Assembly: GCA_944377405.1 (NCBI GenBank)
Contig: CALWES010000015.1
Coordinates: 1-35,331, forward strand
Reading direction: 5' to 3'
DNA from: an uncultured Lachnospiraceae bacterium
GTDB taxonomy: Bacteria > Bacillota > Clostridia > Lachnospirales > Lachnospiraceae
DNA length: 35,331 nucleotides
Made by a program: the position numbers and the translations under genes. Below are positions 20,163 to 28,369 of the stretch, piece by piece (within the stretch, counting starts at the first letter, position 1; each line of letters opens with the position of its first letter). The notes under the pieces are model-generated. The model did not search any database and had not been told where the DNA came from. It saw only the letters and a list, made by a program, of their open reading frames with translations.

Positions 20163-21563
20163 ATGGAAAGCCAGACCATTGCAGCTATTGCCACAGGATT
20201 GACAGAATCCGGCATCGGCATCATCCGGATCTCCGGTCCGGAGAGCTATGAGATCATCCGGAAAATATTCCGGACCAAAAGCGGTAAGGAACCGGACCTT
20301 CAGGAGAGCCATCGGGTCCACTATGGATTTATCATGAATGTTTCACGTGAAACATCGGATCAGTTCCTGGACGAGGTCCTGATGCTGAACATGAAGGGAC
20401 CCCGGTCCTACACGGGAGAGGATACCATAGAGATCGATTGCCACGGAGGAGTCCTGATGATGAAACGGGTGCTGGATACGGTGATCCGTTCCGGCGCCAG
20501 ACTGGCGGAGCCCGGGGAGTTTACAAAGCGGGCCTTCCTGAACGGCCGCCTGGATCTGAGTCAGGCAGAGGCAGTCATCGATGTGATCAATGCGAAAAAT
20601 GATCGGGCCCTTCGGGCCTCCGTGGCTCAGCTGAAGGGCTCCGTATCCCGGCGGATCAGGGAATGCAGAGAAAAGCTTCTGGAGGACACGGCCTATATCG
20701 AAGCGGCTCTGGATGATCCGGAGCATATCGAGCTGGATGGCTTCTCGGAGAAGCTTGGACAGGATGTGGAGGAAACGGAGAAGATTCTGCGGCATCTCAT
20801 TGACACGGCGGAGGACGGAAGGATCATGAAGGAGGGCATCCGCACAGCTATTGTGGGAAAGCCCAACGCAGGAAAATCCTCCCTGCTGAATGTGCTCCTG
20901 GGAGAGGAACGGGCTATCGTCACGGATATTGCCGGAACCACCAGGGACACCCTGGAGGAGACCATCAATCTGAAGGGCGTCACCCTGAATATGATCGATA
21001 CGGCGGGGATCCGGGAAACAGAGGATACAGTGGAAAGGATCGGAGTAGAGAGGGCTCTTAAGGCCGCCAGGGAGGCAGACCTGGTAATCTATGTGGTGGA
21101 TTCCTCCGTACCTCTGGAGGAGGCGGACCGGCAGATCACCTCCTTCCTCAATGAAAACCAGAAAAAGGCCATCGTGCTTCTGAATAAGAACGACCTAAAG
21201 CCGGCAGTGACGGAGGGAGAACTCAGGGACCTCCTTCCGAAGGAAACCAGGATCCTGTCCGTTTCCGCAAAGGAGGAGGCCGGAATCCGGGAGCTGGAGG
21301 ACCTGATCGAGGAGATGTTTTATCGGGGCGGCATCAGCTATAACGATGAGCTTTACATCACCTCCGCGAGACAGAAGGAGGCCCTGATCCATGCAGTATC
21401 CTCCTTGGAACAGGTGAAAAACTCCATCGCTCAGGACATGCCGGAGGATTTCTATTCCATCGACCTCATGAATGCCTACACGGAACTGGGCTACATCCTG
21501 GGAGAAGAGGTGGACGAGGACCTGGTGAACGAGATCTTCTCCAAGTTCTGTATGGGAAAATAA
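20163..21563 (+). CDS. mnmE: tRNA modification GTPase MnmE
   Basis: Dimeric GTPase partner of MnmG in U34 modification. It has 466 residues. The N-terminal formyl-THF-binding domain starts MESQTIAAIATGLTESGIG; the helical domain carries a Ras-like G domain with G1 GKPNAGKSS (about 229), G2 TDIAGTTRD, G3 DTAG and G4 NKND. The C-terminus ends FCMGK, close to the family's FCIGK catalytic cysteine motif. A good RBS (AGGGAGGAAATAAG) precedes it. A perfect parS site lies inside the gene at 20339-20354, encoding the NVSRET stretch. Confidence 0.97.
   Translation: MESQTIAAIATGLTESGIGIIRISGPESYEIIRKIFRTKSGKEPDLQESHRVHYGFIMNVSRETSDQFLDEVLMLNMKGPRSYTGEDTIEIDCHGGVLMMKRVLDTVIRSGARLAEPGEFTKRAFLNGRLDLSQAEAVIDVINAKNDRALRASVAQLKGSVSRRIRECREKLLEDTAYIEAALDDPEHIELDGFSEKLGQDVEETEKILRHLIDTAEDGRIMKEGIRTAIVGKPNAGKSSLLNVLLGEERAIVTDIAGTTRDTLEETINLKGVTLNMIDTAGIRETEDTVERIGVERALKAAREADLVIYVVDSSVPLEEADRQITSFLNENQKKAIVLLNKNDLKPAVTEGELRDLLPKETRILSVSAKEEAGIRELEDLIEEMFYRGGISYNDELYITSARQKEALIHAVSSLEQVKNSIAQDMPEDFYSIDLMNAYTELGYILGEEVDEDLVNEIFSKFCMGK
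20339..20354. promoter_or_regulatory. parS site 1 (inside mnmE)
   Basis: A 16-bp perfect palindrome TGTTTCACGTGAAACA, matching the conserved Firmicute parS sequence bound by ParB/Spo0J. It is intragenic and encodes Val-Ser-Arg-Glu-Thr of MnmE. Confidence 0.95.
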
Positions 21564-21593
21564 TGGGGGAAATCCCGGGAAAGGAAGAAACAG

Positions 21594-21956
21594 ATGTCTT
21601 ATCTATATGTGGGGCTGGGAGGAGGCTTGGGAGCCATCCTTCGCTTTGCCTTAAGCAGCATAGAAGTAAGGAGCAGTTTCCCTCTCATGACCTTCCTGAT
21701 CAATCTGACGGGAGCGATTCTGATCGGCATTATAGCGGGAGCCGCATCTCAGTCGCAGCTTTCCGGGAACCTTCTTCTGTTTTTGAAGACGGGCCTTTGC
21801 GGCGGCTATACCACCTTCTCTACCTTTTCCCTGGAAAGCCTGACTCTTCTGGAGAAGGGAAAATACGGGGTCGGAGGCGTCTATATGCTTCTGAGTCTGG
21901 TCCTTTGCCTTGCAGGGGTGTTCCTGGGAAAAAAGATTGCCGGAGCTTTGCTTTGA
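21594..21956 (+). CDS. crcB: Fluoride exporter CrcB/FluC
   Basis: A 120-residue membrane protein with four helices, of the Fluc family, which exports fluoride passively as a dual-topology dimer. Family motifs are GGGLGAILRF, FLINLTGAILIG and the helix-break region GLCGGYTTFSTFSLE with the conserved phenylalanine box. The gene begins 30 bases after mnmE and ends at a terminator. I see no fluoride riboswitch immediately upstream; the gap is too short to hold one. Many genomes carry two crcB genes side by side; only one is here. Confidence 0.93.
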   Translation: MSYLYVGLGGGLGAILRFALSSIEVRSSFPLMTFLINLTGAILIGIIAGAASQSQLSGNLLLFLKTGLCGGYTTFSTFSLESLTLLEKGKYGVGGVYMLLSLVLCLAGVFLGKKIAGALL

Positions 21957-21987
21957 TAAAAAGATAGGAAAAATCAAGTGATGATAT

Positions 21988-22036
21988 GCTCTCCTGATTT
22001 CGGAAAGATGAATTCCGAAAAAGGGGAGCTTTCTTA
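21988..22036 (+). terminator. Terminator after crcB
   Basis: A two-part stem: GCTCTCC / GGGGAGC outside and TTCGGAA / TTCCGAA inside, followed by TTTCTTATT. It separates the mnmG-rsmG-mnmE-crcB block from parAB. Confidence 0.75.
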
Positions 22037-22041
22037 TTGGG

Positions 22042-22070
22042 TTTTCAGATGAGAAAAAATGTGCTATTAT
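22042..22070 (+). promoter_or_regulatory. Candidate parAB promoter
   Basis: TTTTCA at 22042-22047, 17-base spacer, TATTAT at 22065-22070 with TG one base upstream (extended -10). The start near 22077 puts a parS site in the leader. Confidence 0.6.
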
Positions 22071-22097
22071 TAGAAAACAGTTTTTAAGAAATCAACA

Positions 22098-22113
22098 TGT
22101 TTCACGTGAAACA
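22098..22113. promoter_or_regulatory. parS site 2 (in parA leader)
   Basis: A perfect TGTTTCACGTGAAACA palindrome lies 20 bases before the parA ATG and about 20 bases after the predicted transcription start. It is a ParB loading site and could let ParB affect parAB transcription. Confidence 0.95.
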
Positions 22114-22132
22114 TTTCGGGAAAGAAGGTAAT

Positions 22133-22903
22133 ATGGGAAACATCATTGCGATCACAAACCAGAAAGGGGGCGTGGGGAAAACCACCACGGCCATTAATCT
22201 GTCTGCAAGTCTCGCAGAGGCCGGTCAGCGAGTGCTCCTGGTGGACTTTGATCCTCAGGGAAATGCCAGCAGCGGCCTCATGCCGGAGACCATGGAGGAA
22301 ATGAATACCATATATGAACTGATCTGTGGGAACTGCAGTCCGGAGGACTGTATCATGAAGGAAGTTACGGAAAATCTGGACCTGATCCCTGCAGATATGA
22401 ATCTGGCCGGCTGCGAGGCGGAGTTCCAGGAACTGGACGGAAGAGAGACCATGCTGAAGGCGGTCCTGGAGCCCCTGCGGCAGTCCTATGATTATATTAT
22501 GATCGACTGCCCGCCTTCCTTAAGCGTCCTGACCCTGAATGCTCTGACGGCGGCGGACAGCGTGATCATTCCCATCCAGTGTGAATACTATGCCCTGGAG
22601 GGACTGAATCAGGTCCTTAAGACCATTTATCTGGTAAAAAGAAAACTGAACCCGGAGCTGAGGGTGGAGGGCGTCCTCTTCACCATGTACGACCAGCGCA
22701 CCAATCTCAGCGAGCAGGTGGTGGCTACAGTCCGGGAAAATCTGAACGAACCGATCTACGACACCATCATCCCGCGGAACGTGAAGCTGGCAGAGGCACC
22801 TTCCCACGGAGAACCCATCACCATCTACGACACCGGGTCCAGGGGAGCAGAAAGCTATCGGCTGCTGGCAGCGGAGATCATGAGCAAGGAGGGGGAACTG
22901 TAA
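22133..22903 (+). CDS. parA: Chromosome partitioning ATPase ParA/Soj
   Basis: A deviant-Walker ATPase that acts with ParB in origin segregation and, in Firmicutes, in regulating DnaA. The start at 22133 (after AGAAGGTAAT) gives 256 residues. An ATG at 22097 lies across parS and would add 12 spurious residues. The deviant Walker A is NQKGGVGKTTTAINLS (residues 7-22), followed by VDFDPQGNASSG and IMIDCPPSLSVL. The stop is immediately followed by the parB start (TAA ATG), so they form an operon. The right arm carries these genes about 9 kb from dnaA, as in Bacillus. Confidence 0.97.
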   Translation: MGNIIAITNQKGGVGKTTTAINLSASLAEAGQRVLLVDFDPQGNASSGLMPETMEEMNTIYELICGNCSPEDCIMKEVTENLDLIPADMNLAGCEAEFQELDGRETMLKAVLEPLRQSYDYIMIDCPPSLSVLTLNALTAADSVIIPIQCEYYALEGLNQVLKTIYLVKRKLNPELRVEGVLFTMYDQRTNLSEQVVATVRENLNEPIYDTIIPRNVKLAEAPSHGEPITIYDTGSRGAESYRLLAAEIMSKEGEL

Positions 22904-23890
22904 ATGCCTAAAAAAGCACTTGGAAAAGGCTTGGGAGCCATATTCGGAGATGAATCCAGAGAAATCAAAAAGCCGGCCCAGGAAAAACCGGTCTTAAAGG
23001 AAGAGAAAACATCCGGAGGCTATGAGGAAATCAGGCTGGGGAATCTGGCGGAGGCAGTGAATCCGAGCGTGCCCGCCTCTTCGGCAGCTTCGGCTCCGGA
23101 AAATGTTTCACGTGAAACATCCGTGAGAGTTTCCCTCATCGAACCCAACAGGAAACAGCCCCGTAAGGAGTTCCGGGAGGAAAGCCTCCAGGAACTGGCG
23201 GATTCCATGAAGAAATACGGGGTCCTTCAGCCCCTGCTGGTGAAACAGAAGGGACAGATGTACGAGATCATTGCGGGAGAGCGGAGATGGCGGGCCGCAA
23301 AGCTGGCAGGCCTTAAGGAGGTGCCGGTGATCATCCGGGACTTCGCACCCCAGGAATCCGCAGAGATCGCCATCATTGAGAACATCCAGAGAGAGGATCT
23401 GGGACCAGTGGAGGAGGCCAGAGCCTACCGTGCCCTTATGGAGGAATACGGTCTGACCCAGGAGGAGGTGGCGGAGAAGGTATCCAAAAACCGGAGCACC
23501 ATCACCAACAGCCTGAGGCTTCTGCAGTTAAGTGACCGGGTCCAGGAGCTGCTTTCAGAGGGAAAGCTTTCCGCAGGCCATGCCCGCTGCCTGATCCCCC
23601 TTACGGCGGAGACCCAGGAGGCGGCGGCAGAAGAGATCCTGGAGAAGAACCTGAGCGTCCGGGAAACGGAAAAGCTGGTGAAGTCCCTGGGCAGCGGAAG
23701 AAAGAAAAAGAAGGCGGAAGACCGGGAGGAGCAGGAGCTCAACATGTATCTCATCGATATCGCCCGGAAGCTGACCGCAAGCCTCAATACCAAGGTCCTG
23801 ATCAAACAGGGCGCGAGGGGAAAGGGCAGGATCGAGATCGATTACTATTCCAATGAAGATCTGGAAAAGATCATCGCGAAACTGCGCTAA
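22904..23890 (+). CDS. parB: Chromosome partitioning protein ParB/Spo0J
   Basis: CTP-dependent DNA clamp that loads at parS, spreads and recruits condensin. It has 328 residues. The N-terminus MPKKALGKGLGAIFG is the typical ParA-stimulating segment. A linker of about 70 residues follows, then the ParB/Srx CTPase domain with PRKEF and GERRWRAAKLAG (C-box, about residue 125), IIENIQREDLGPVEEA, and a helix-turn-helix around TQEEVAEKVSKNRSTITNSLRLL. The C-terminal dimerisation region ends IAKLR. A perfect parS site lies inside its own gene at 23104-23119, encoding NVSRET in the linker. Confidence 0.96.
   Translation: MPKKALGKGLGAIFGDESREIKKPAQEKPVLKEEKTSGGYEEIRLGNLAEAVNPSVPASSAASAPENVSRETSVRVSLIEPNRKQPRKEFREESLQELADSMKKYGVLQPLLVKQKGQMYEIIAGERRWRAAKLAGLKEVPVIIRDFAPQESAEIAIIENIQREDLGPVEEARAYRALMEEYGLTQEEVAEKVSKNRSTITNSLRLLQLSDRVQELLSEGKLSAGHARCLIPLTAETQEAAAEEILEKNLSVRETEKLVKSLGSGRKKKKAEDREEQELNMYLIDIARKLTASLNTKVLIKQGARGKGRIEIDYYSNEDLEKIIAKLR
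23104..23119. promoter_or_regulatory. parS site 3 (inside parB)
   Basis: A third perfect TGTTTCACGTGAAACA palindrome, in the region encoding the ParB linker (Val-Ser-Arg-Glu-Thr). Confidence 0.95.
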
Positions 23891-23904
23891 AAGGAGAAAG
23901 CACT

Positions 23905-24396
23905 ATGAATATTCTTGGAACCATTAACCCTGTTATCATCATCACCTCCATCTTAAGCGTTATAAGCCTGGGGGTGGCCATCTTTGCCATCGTCAAGTAC
24001 AACGAGCTGTACCGGCACTATGATTTCTTCATGCGAGGAAGGGATGCGGAAAGCCTGGAGGACTTCATCATGGAAGAGAAGGAAGACCTTGTGGCCCTGC
24101 AGGAGGAGGCCCAGGCCAACAAGGAGGCCATGCGGGTCATGAACCGGAATATCCGCTCCTCCTTCCAGAAGATCGGCATCGTACACTATGACGCCTTTGA
24201 CGGCATGGGAGGAAAAATGTCCTTTGCCATGGCGGTGCTGGATTATACAAATTCCGGCTTCGTGCTGAACTGTATGCACTCCAGAGAGGGCTGCTTCCTT
24301 TATGTGAAGGATATCGATGCAGGAACCACGGACACGCCCCTTGGCGCAGAGGAAAAGGAGGCCCTGGAGCGGGCCCTGGGATATATCGGGGACTAA
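23905..24396 (+). CDS. DUF4446 family membrane-anchored protein
   Basis: A 163-residue protein that I recognise as DUF4446, commonly found directly after parB in Lachnospiraceae and other Clostridia. An N-terminal membrane helix (about 8-28) is followed by a charged, probably coiled segment (about 35-85) and a conserved globular tail with GIVHYDAFDGMGGKMSFAMA and a NSGFVLNCMHSREGC block. No biochemical role is known to me. The gene starts 14 bases after parB with AAAGGAGAAAG and is probably in the parAB operon. Confidence 0.85.
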   Translation: MNILGTINPVIIITSILSVISLGVAIFAIVKYNELYRHYDFFMRGRDAESLEDFIMEEKEDLVALQEEAQANKEAMRVMNRNIRSSFQKIGIVHYDAFDGMGGKMSFAMAVLDYTNSGFVLNCMHSREGCFLYVKDIDAGTTDTPLGAEEKEALERALGYIGD

Positions 24397-24447
24397 AGCC
24401 CTGGAAGGGGCCAGTAAAGAGCCGGAAATAGAAACCATCGGAGAACT

Positions 24448-26976
24448 ATGGCAAGAACAAGCAGAAAGAAAAAGAAGAATCTCATCAAGGCAGGAGTTCT
24501 GGCAGGGGTATTCCTGGCAGCCCTGATCGGCTACTTCGTGTGGAGCTTCTTCAACACGGAAAAGGAATTTACGGTCTACACATCCATGGAGGAACCCACC
24601 CTGCCGGTGGTTTACACCTCTGTTTACGGACAGGAGCTGAACTGTATGCACGGGTATCTCCAGGACATGGGCAACGAGGCGGCGGCGGACAGTATCACCC
24701 CCCTGCCTCAGAACCGGAGACTGGAGCTGCGCATCGCAGAGTACGACAACAGCATCACCTCCATTTCCTATGAGATCCGGAGTCTGGATCTGGAGCACTT
24801 TATCGAGAGCACGACTCTGGACGAATTCAGCGACAGCTTCCTTCGGGAGGATGGAAGCCTGCGGGTGACCCTTCCCATCCAGAACCTGATCGAGAAGGAT
24901 ACCCAGTATCTCCTGAGCCTGCACCTGGATACGGGAGAGCAGACCATCAACTACTATACCCGGATCATCTGGACGGACAACGACAATGCCAATCAGATGG
25001 TGAGCTTCGCCAGGAATTTTGCGGAGAAGACCTTCGACTACAACGCCGCCAGGGATCTTACCACCTATCTGGAGACCAGTGACACGGAGGACAATACGGA
25101 CCTGGGGAACGTGACCATCCATTCCAGCTTCTCCCAGCTGACCTGGGGGGATACGGACATGCAGCTGGCCACGGACATCGAGGTGTGCCTGAAGGAATTC
25201 GACGGCATCATGGGAGCTGTGGAACTGAAGTACATGACTACCCGGACCAACGAACTGGACAGCACAGAGCGCTATCAGGTGGTGGAGGAATACACCATGC
25301 GGATGGGTGCGGAACGCATCTATCTCATGGATTTCCAGCGGAAGACCAACCAGATCTTTGAGGGCAGCAAGCAGCTCTTTACAGGAAAACGGATCCTCCT
25401 GGGAATCACCAACCAGGACATGGTGCAGACGGAAAAATCGGAAAACGGCAGATATATCGCCTTTACCGCCAACAAGGAGCTGTGGGTCTATGACCAGGAC
25501 CGGAAGCACGCCACTAACATCTTCTCCTTCCGAAGCGGAGTGGACGACGGAGCCAGGGCCAACTATGACCAGCATGGCATTAAGATCCTGTCCCTGGAAA
25601 ACAACGGAAACATGGACTTCGTAGTCTACGGCTATATGAACCGGGGACGCCACGAGGGATATAACGGACTGGCCTACTACCATTACAGCCGGTCCAACGA
25701 CACCATTACGGAAAGCTTCTTCGTGCCCTTGGCAAAGACCTTCGACAAGATCGCCCTGGAGGTATCGGAGCTCTGCCAGAAGGGGGACAACGATATGTTC
25801 TACCTGAAGCAGAACGACTCCATCGTGGCCATCGACCTCCGGTCCCTGGAGATGATGGACATCGCCACGGGACTTACGGACGGAAGCTACGCCATCAGCC
25901 GGGACCAGACCAAGGTGGCCTGGCAGGATGGCCCCATCTACGGATCCCGGGCCATCAAGTTCATGGATATCATGAACGGAAGCACCAGGACTGTCAACGC
26001 AGAGGCTGGAGAGTATCTCCGGGTCCAGGGCTTCATGGAACACGACCTGATCTTCGGAAGGGCCCGGGAAGGGGACGACTGGATCCTGAGCAACTGCGTC
26101 AAGGGACTTCCCATGTACCGGCTGGAGATCATCAACGATAATATGGAGACCCTCATGGAATACCAGCAGGAGGGTATCTATGTTTCCGAGGTGCAGACGG
26201 AGGGGAACCGGATCCACGTGAGCCGCCTCCAGAAGAACGCCTCCGGAGACCCCAACCACGCCTATCTGGAGCTGCCGGAGGACACAATCGTTTATCAGAA
26301 TGCACCGGAGGGGGGAAGTCTTACCAATATCGGAACGGACAACAGCTCCTCCCGGAGAAAGATCTACTACGTGATGCTGGACGAGGAGATCAAGACCACC
26401 AGGAACCTGCAGGTCAGCGTTCCCAGACGGATCTCCTATGAGAATGCGGGAAGCATCGAGCTGATCCAGCAGCGGGAGACGGAGGGCATGGTGTTCTATT
26501 CCTATGCAAGAGGACGGCTGGCAGGAAAGACCACCAGCTTCGAAAAGGCGGTGGAGCTCTGCTACGACGGCTTCGGCTGGGTAAAGGATGAAAACTCCGT
26601 CATACTCTATAACCGTACGGATCGGGAAAGCCGGGGCCAGGCCCCCGGGGATTCCCAGGGTGCGGAGGCCCTTCGGCTGCATCTGCCGGAATTTACCGGA
26701 AACACACGGTATGAGGACGGCTGGATCCTGCTGAACGGACAGGGCCTGAGCCTGAGCCAGGTGTTATATTATGTCTACCAGGGCACTCCGGTGGCGGCTT
26801 ATCTGGAGGACATGCGGTATCTCCTGATCGTGGGATACGATAACTTCAACGTCCGTCTCTACGATCCGGAGGCACCGGAGGAAAGCCGGGAGAACCTCAT
26901 GGGAATGGAGGACGCGGAGGCCTTCTTCACTTCTCACCAGAATGACTTTGTTCTGGCAGTTTACGCGCAGGAGTAA
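24448..26976 (+). CDS. Large membrane-anchored extracytoplasmic protein, unknown function
   Basis: An 842-residue protein with a basic N-terminus (RTSRKKKKNL) and one membrane helix (about 12-34); the rest should lie outside the membrane. The middle (about 330-620) contains repeated beta-strand segments such as NGRYIAFTANKELWVYDQD and DGSYAISRDQTKVAWQ, of the kind seen in TolB-like beta-propellers. The last ~75 residues (GTPVAAYLEDMRYLLIVGYD, then NFNVRLYDP) follow the pattern of a C39-type papain-like peptidase domain, but the position usually held by the catalytic His before VGYD is not His and I see no active-site Cys motif. Enzyme activity is therefore unlikely. It follows the DUF4446 gene and precedes the murA promoter. 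I do not recognise a named family. Confidence 0.75.
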   Translation: MARTSRKKKKNLIKAGVLAGVFLAALIGYFVWSFFNTEKEFTVYTSMEEPTLPVVYTSVYGQELNCMHGYLQDMGNEAAADSITPLPQNRRLELRIAEYDNSITSISYEIRSLDLEHFIESTTLDEFSDSFLREDGSLRVTLPIQNLIEKDTQYLLSLHLDTGEQTINYYTRIIWTDNDNANQMVSFARNFAEKTFDYNAARDLTTYLETSDTEDNTDLGNVTIHSSFSQLTWGDTDMQLATDIEVCLKEFDGIMGAVELKYMTTRTNELDSTERYQVVEEYTMRMGAERIYLMDFQRKTNQIFEGSKQLFTGKRILLGITNQDMVQTEKSENGRYIAFTANKELWVYDQDRKHATNIFSFRSGVDDGARANYDQHGIKILSLENNGNMDFVVYGYMNRGRHEGYNGLAYYHYSRSNDTITESFFVPLAKTFDKIALEVSELCQKGDNDMFYLKQNDSIVAIDLRSLEMMDIATGLTDGSYAISRDQTKVAWQDGPIYGSRAIKFMDIMNGSTRTVNAEAGEYLRVQGFMEHDLIFGRAREGDDWILSNCVKGLPMYRLEIINDNMETLMEYQQEGIYVSEVQTEGNRIHVSRLQKNASGDPNHAYLELPEDTIVYQNAPEGGSLTNIGTDNSSSRRKIYYVMLDEEIKTTRNLQVSVPRRISYENAGSIELIQQRETEGMVFYSYARGRLAGKTTSFEKAVELCYDGFGWVKDENSVILYNRTDRESRGQAPGDSQGAEALRLHLPEFTGNTRYEDGWILLNGQGLSLSQVLYYVYQGTPVAAYLEDMRYLLIVGYDNFNVRLYDPEAPEESRENLMGMEDAEAFFTSHQNDFVLAVYAQE

Positions 26977-26982
26977 GAAATA

Positions 26983-27010
26983 TTTACATTTCAGGAAAAT
27001 GTGCTATAAT
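26983..27010 (+). promoter_or_regulatory. murA promoter
   Basis: TTTACA at 26983-26988, 16-base spacer, TATAAT at 27005-27010 with TG one base upstream. The start near 27017 is just ahead of a terminator-like hairpin in the murA leader. Confidence 0.8.
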
Positions 27011-27027
27011 AAAGGGACTAAGACGAA

Positions 27028-27058
27028 AGAGCATCAAAGATATTTGATGCTCTTTTCT
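27028..27058 (+). terminator. Terminator-like hairpin in the murA leader
   Basis: A perfect 11-bp stem (AGAGCATCAAA / TTTGATGCTCT) with a GATA loop and a TTTTCT tail, starting about 11 bases after the predicted murA transcript start. It could end the upstream operon, attenuate murA, or protect the mRNA 5' end. Confidence 0.75.
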
Positions 27059-27076
27059 ATAGCGAGGTCGTATTAT

Positions 27077-28369
27077 ATGGAACAGTTTATCATTAAGGGC
27101 GGAACACCGCTGAAGGGTGAAGTAACAATCGGCGGGGCAAAGAACGCTGCCCTTGGAATACTGGCTGCAGCCATCATGACGGACGACACGGTACATATCG
27201 ACAATCTGCCGGATGTGCGGGATATCAACGTGATGCTGGAGGCCATCTCCGAGATCGGAGCGGAGGTCAACCGGATCGACAGGCATACGGTTGAGATCAC
27301 GGCTTCCGGGATCCGGGATGTATCAGTAGACGACGACTTTATCAGAAGGATCCGCGCTTCCTATTACTTTATCGGAGCGCTGCTTGGAAAATATAAGGAT
27401 GCAAAGGTGCCCCTTCCGGGAGGCTGCAACATCGGATCAAGACCCATCGATCAGCATCTGAAGGGATTCAAGGCCCTGGGGGCAGATGTGAAGATCGCAA
27501 GGGGAGCCGTGGTGGCCAGGGCGGAGCGGCTTACGGCTGCCCATATTTACTTTGACGTGGTATCCGTAGGGGCCACCATCAATGTCATGATGGCTGCCAC
27601 CCTGGCAGAGGGACGCACCATTCTGGAGAACGCCGCCAAGGAGCCCCATATCGTAGATGTGGCCAACTTCCTCAACAGCATGGGGGCCAGCATCAAGGGA
27701 GCCGGTACGGACACCATCCGCATCGACGGCGTAAAGAAGCTCCACGGAACGGAGTATTCCATTATCCCGGACCAGATCGAGGCAGGCACCTTCATGTGCA
27801 TGGCAGCTGCCACCAGAGGGAACCTGCTGATCAAAAACGTGATCCCGAAGCATCTGGAGTCCATCACCGCAAAGCTCATCGAGATGGGCAATGAGGTGGA
27901 GGAGTACGATGAGGCAGTCCGGGTCATCGGTGCAAAGGTACAGCGTCATACGGATATCAAGACCCTTCCCTATCCGGGATTCCCCACGGACATGCAGCCC
28001 CAGATGGCTGTGACCCTGTCCCTGGCAGAGGGTACCAGTATGGTGACGGAAAGTATTTTTGAGAACCGTTTCAAATACGTGGATGAGCTGGCCCGCATGG
28101 GAGGCAATATCAAGGTAGAAGGCAATGTGGCGGTGATCGACGGCATCGAGAGCTTCTCCGGAGCTACCGTCAGCGCGCCGGATCTGAGAGCGGGAGCAGC
28201 CCTCGTGATCGCAGGCCTTGCGGCCCAGGGATTCACGACGGTGGACGAGATCGGATATATCCAGAGAGGCTATGAGTGCTTCGAGGAAAAGATCAAGGGC
28301 TGCGGAGGCACCATTGAAAAGGTGGATTCCGACAAGGCAGCAGCAAAATTCAAACTGAAGGTGGGCTAA
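27077..28369 (+). CDS. murA: UDP-N-acetylglucosamine 1-carboxyvinyltransferase
   Basis: Transfers enolpyruvate from PEP to UDP-GlcNAc, the first committed step of peptidoglycan synthesis in the cytoplasm. The start at 27077 gives 430 residues, the usual length. A longer reading from 26942 would cross the promoter and hairpin and is rejected. Family motifs are IKGGTPLKGEVTIGGAKNAA (residues 5-24), the active-site loop PLPGGCNIGSRPIDQHLKGF with the catalytic cysteine that fosfomycin alkylates, and the PEP/UDP-GlcNAc fold motif YPGFPTDMQPQ. GAGGT upstream is only a modest RBS. ktrA starts at the next base after the stop. Confidence 0.97.
   Translation: MEQFIIKGGTPLKGEVTIGGAKNAALGILAAAIMTDDTVHIDNLPDVRDINVMLEAISEIGAEVNRIDRHTVEITASGIRDVSVDDDFIRRIRASYYFIGALLGKYKDAKVPLPGGCNIGSRPIDQHLKGFKALGADVKIARGAVVARAERLTAAHIYFDVVSVGATINVMMAATLAEGRTILENAAKEPHIVDVANFLNSMGASIKGAGTDTIRIDGVKKLHGTEYSIIPDQIEAGTFMCMAAATRGNLLIKNVIPKHLESITAKLIEMGNEVEEYDEAVRVIGAKVQRHTDIKTLPYPGFPTDMQPQMAVTLSLAEGTSMVTESIFENRFKYVDELARMGGNIKVEGNVAVIDGIESFSGATVSAPDLRAGAALVIAGLAAQGFTTVDEIGYIQRGYECFEEKIKGCGGTIEKVDSDKAAAKFKLKVG

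Noticed and set aside
21564..21593. Fluoride riboswitch before crcB
   Set aside because: Only 30 bases separate mnmE from crcB and no riboswitch core is visible.
22097..22132. ATG at 22097 as parA start
   Set aside because: The 12 extra residues (MFHVKHFGKEGN) come from reading through parS; the ATG at 22133 has a good RBS and fits the family start.
23953..26682. A 909-codon open frame on the minus strand
   Set aside because: It lies antisense to the DUF4446 gene and the 842-residue gene, has no recognisable domain, and its His/Val/Gly-rich composition is typical of a shadow of a GC-rich coding strand. The plus-strand genes have good starts and domain features.
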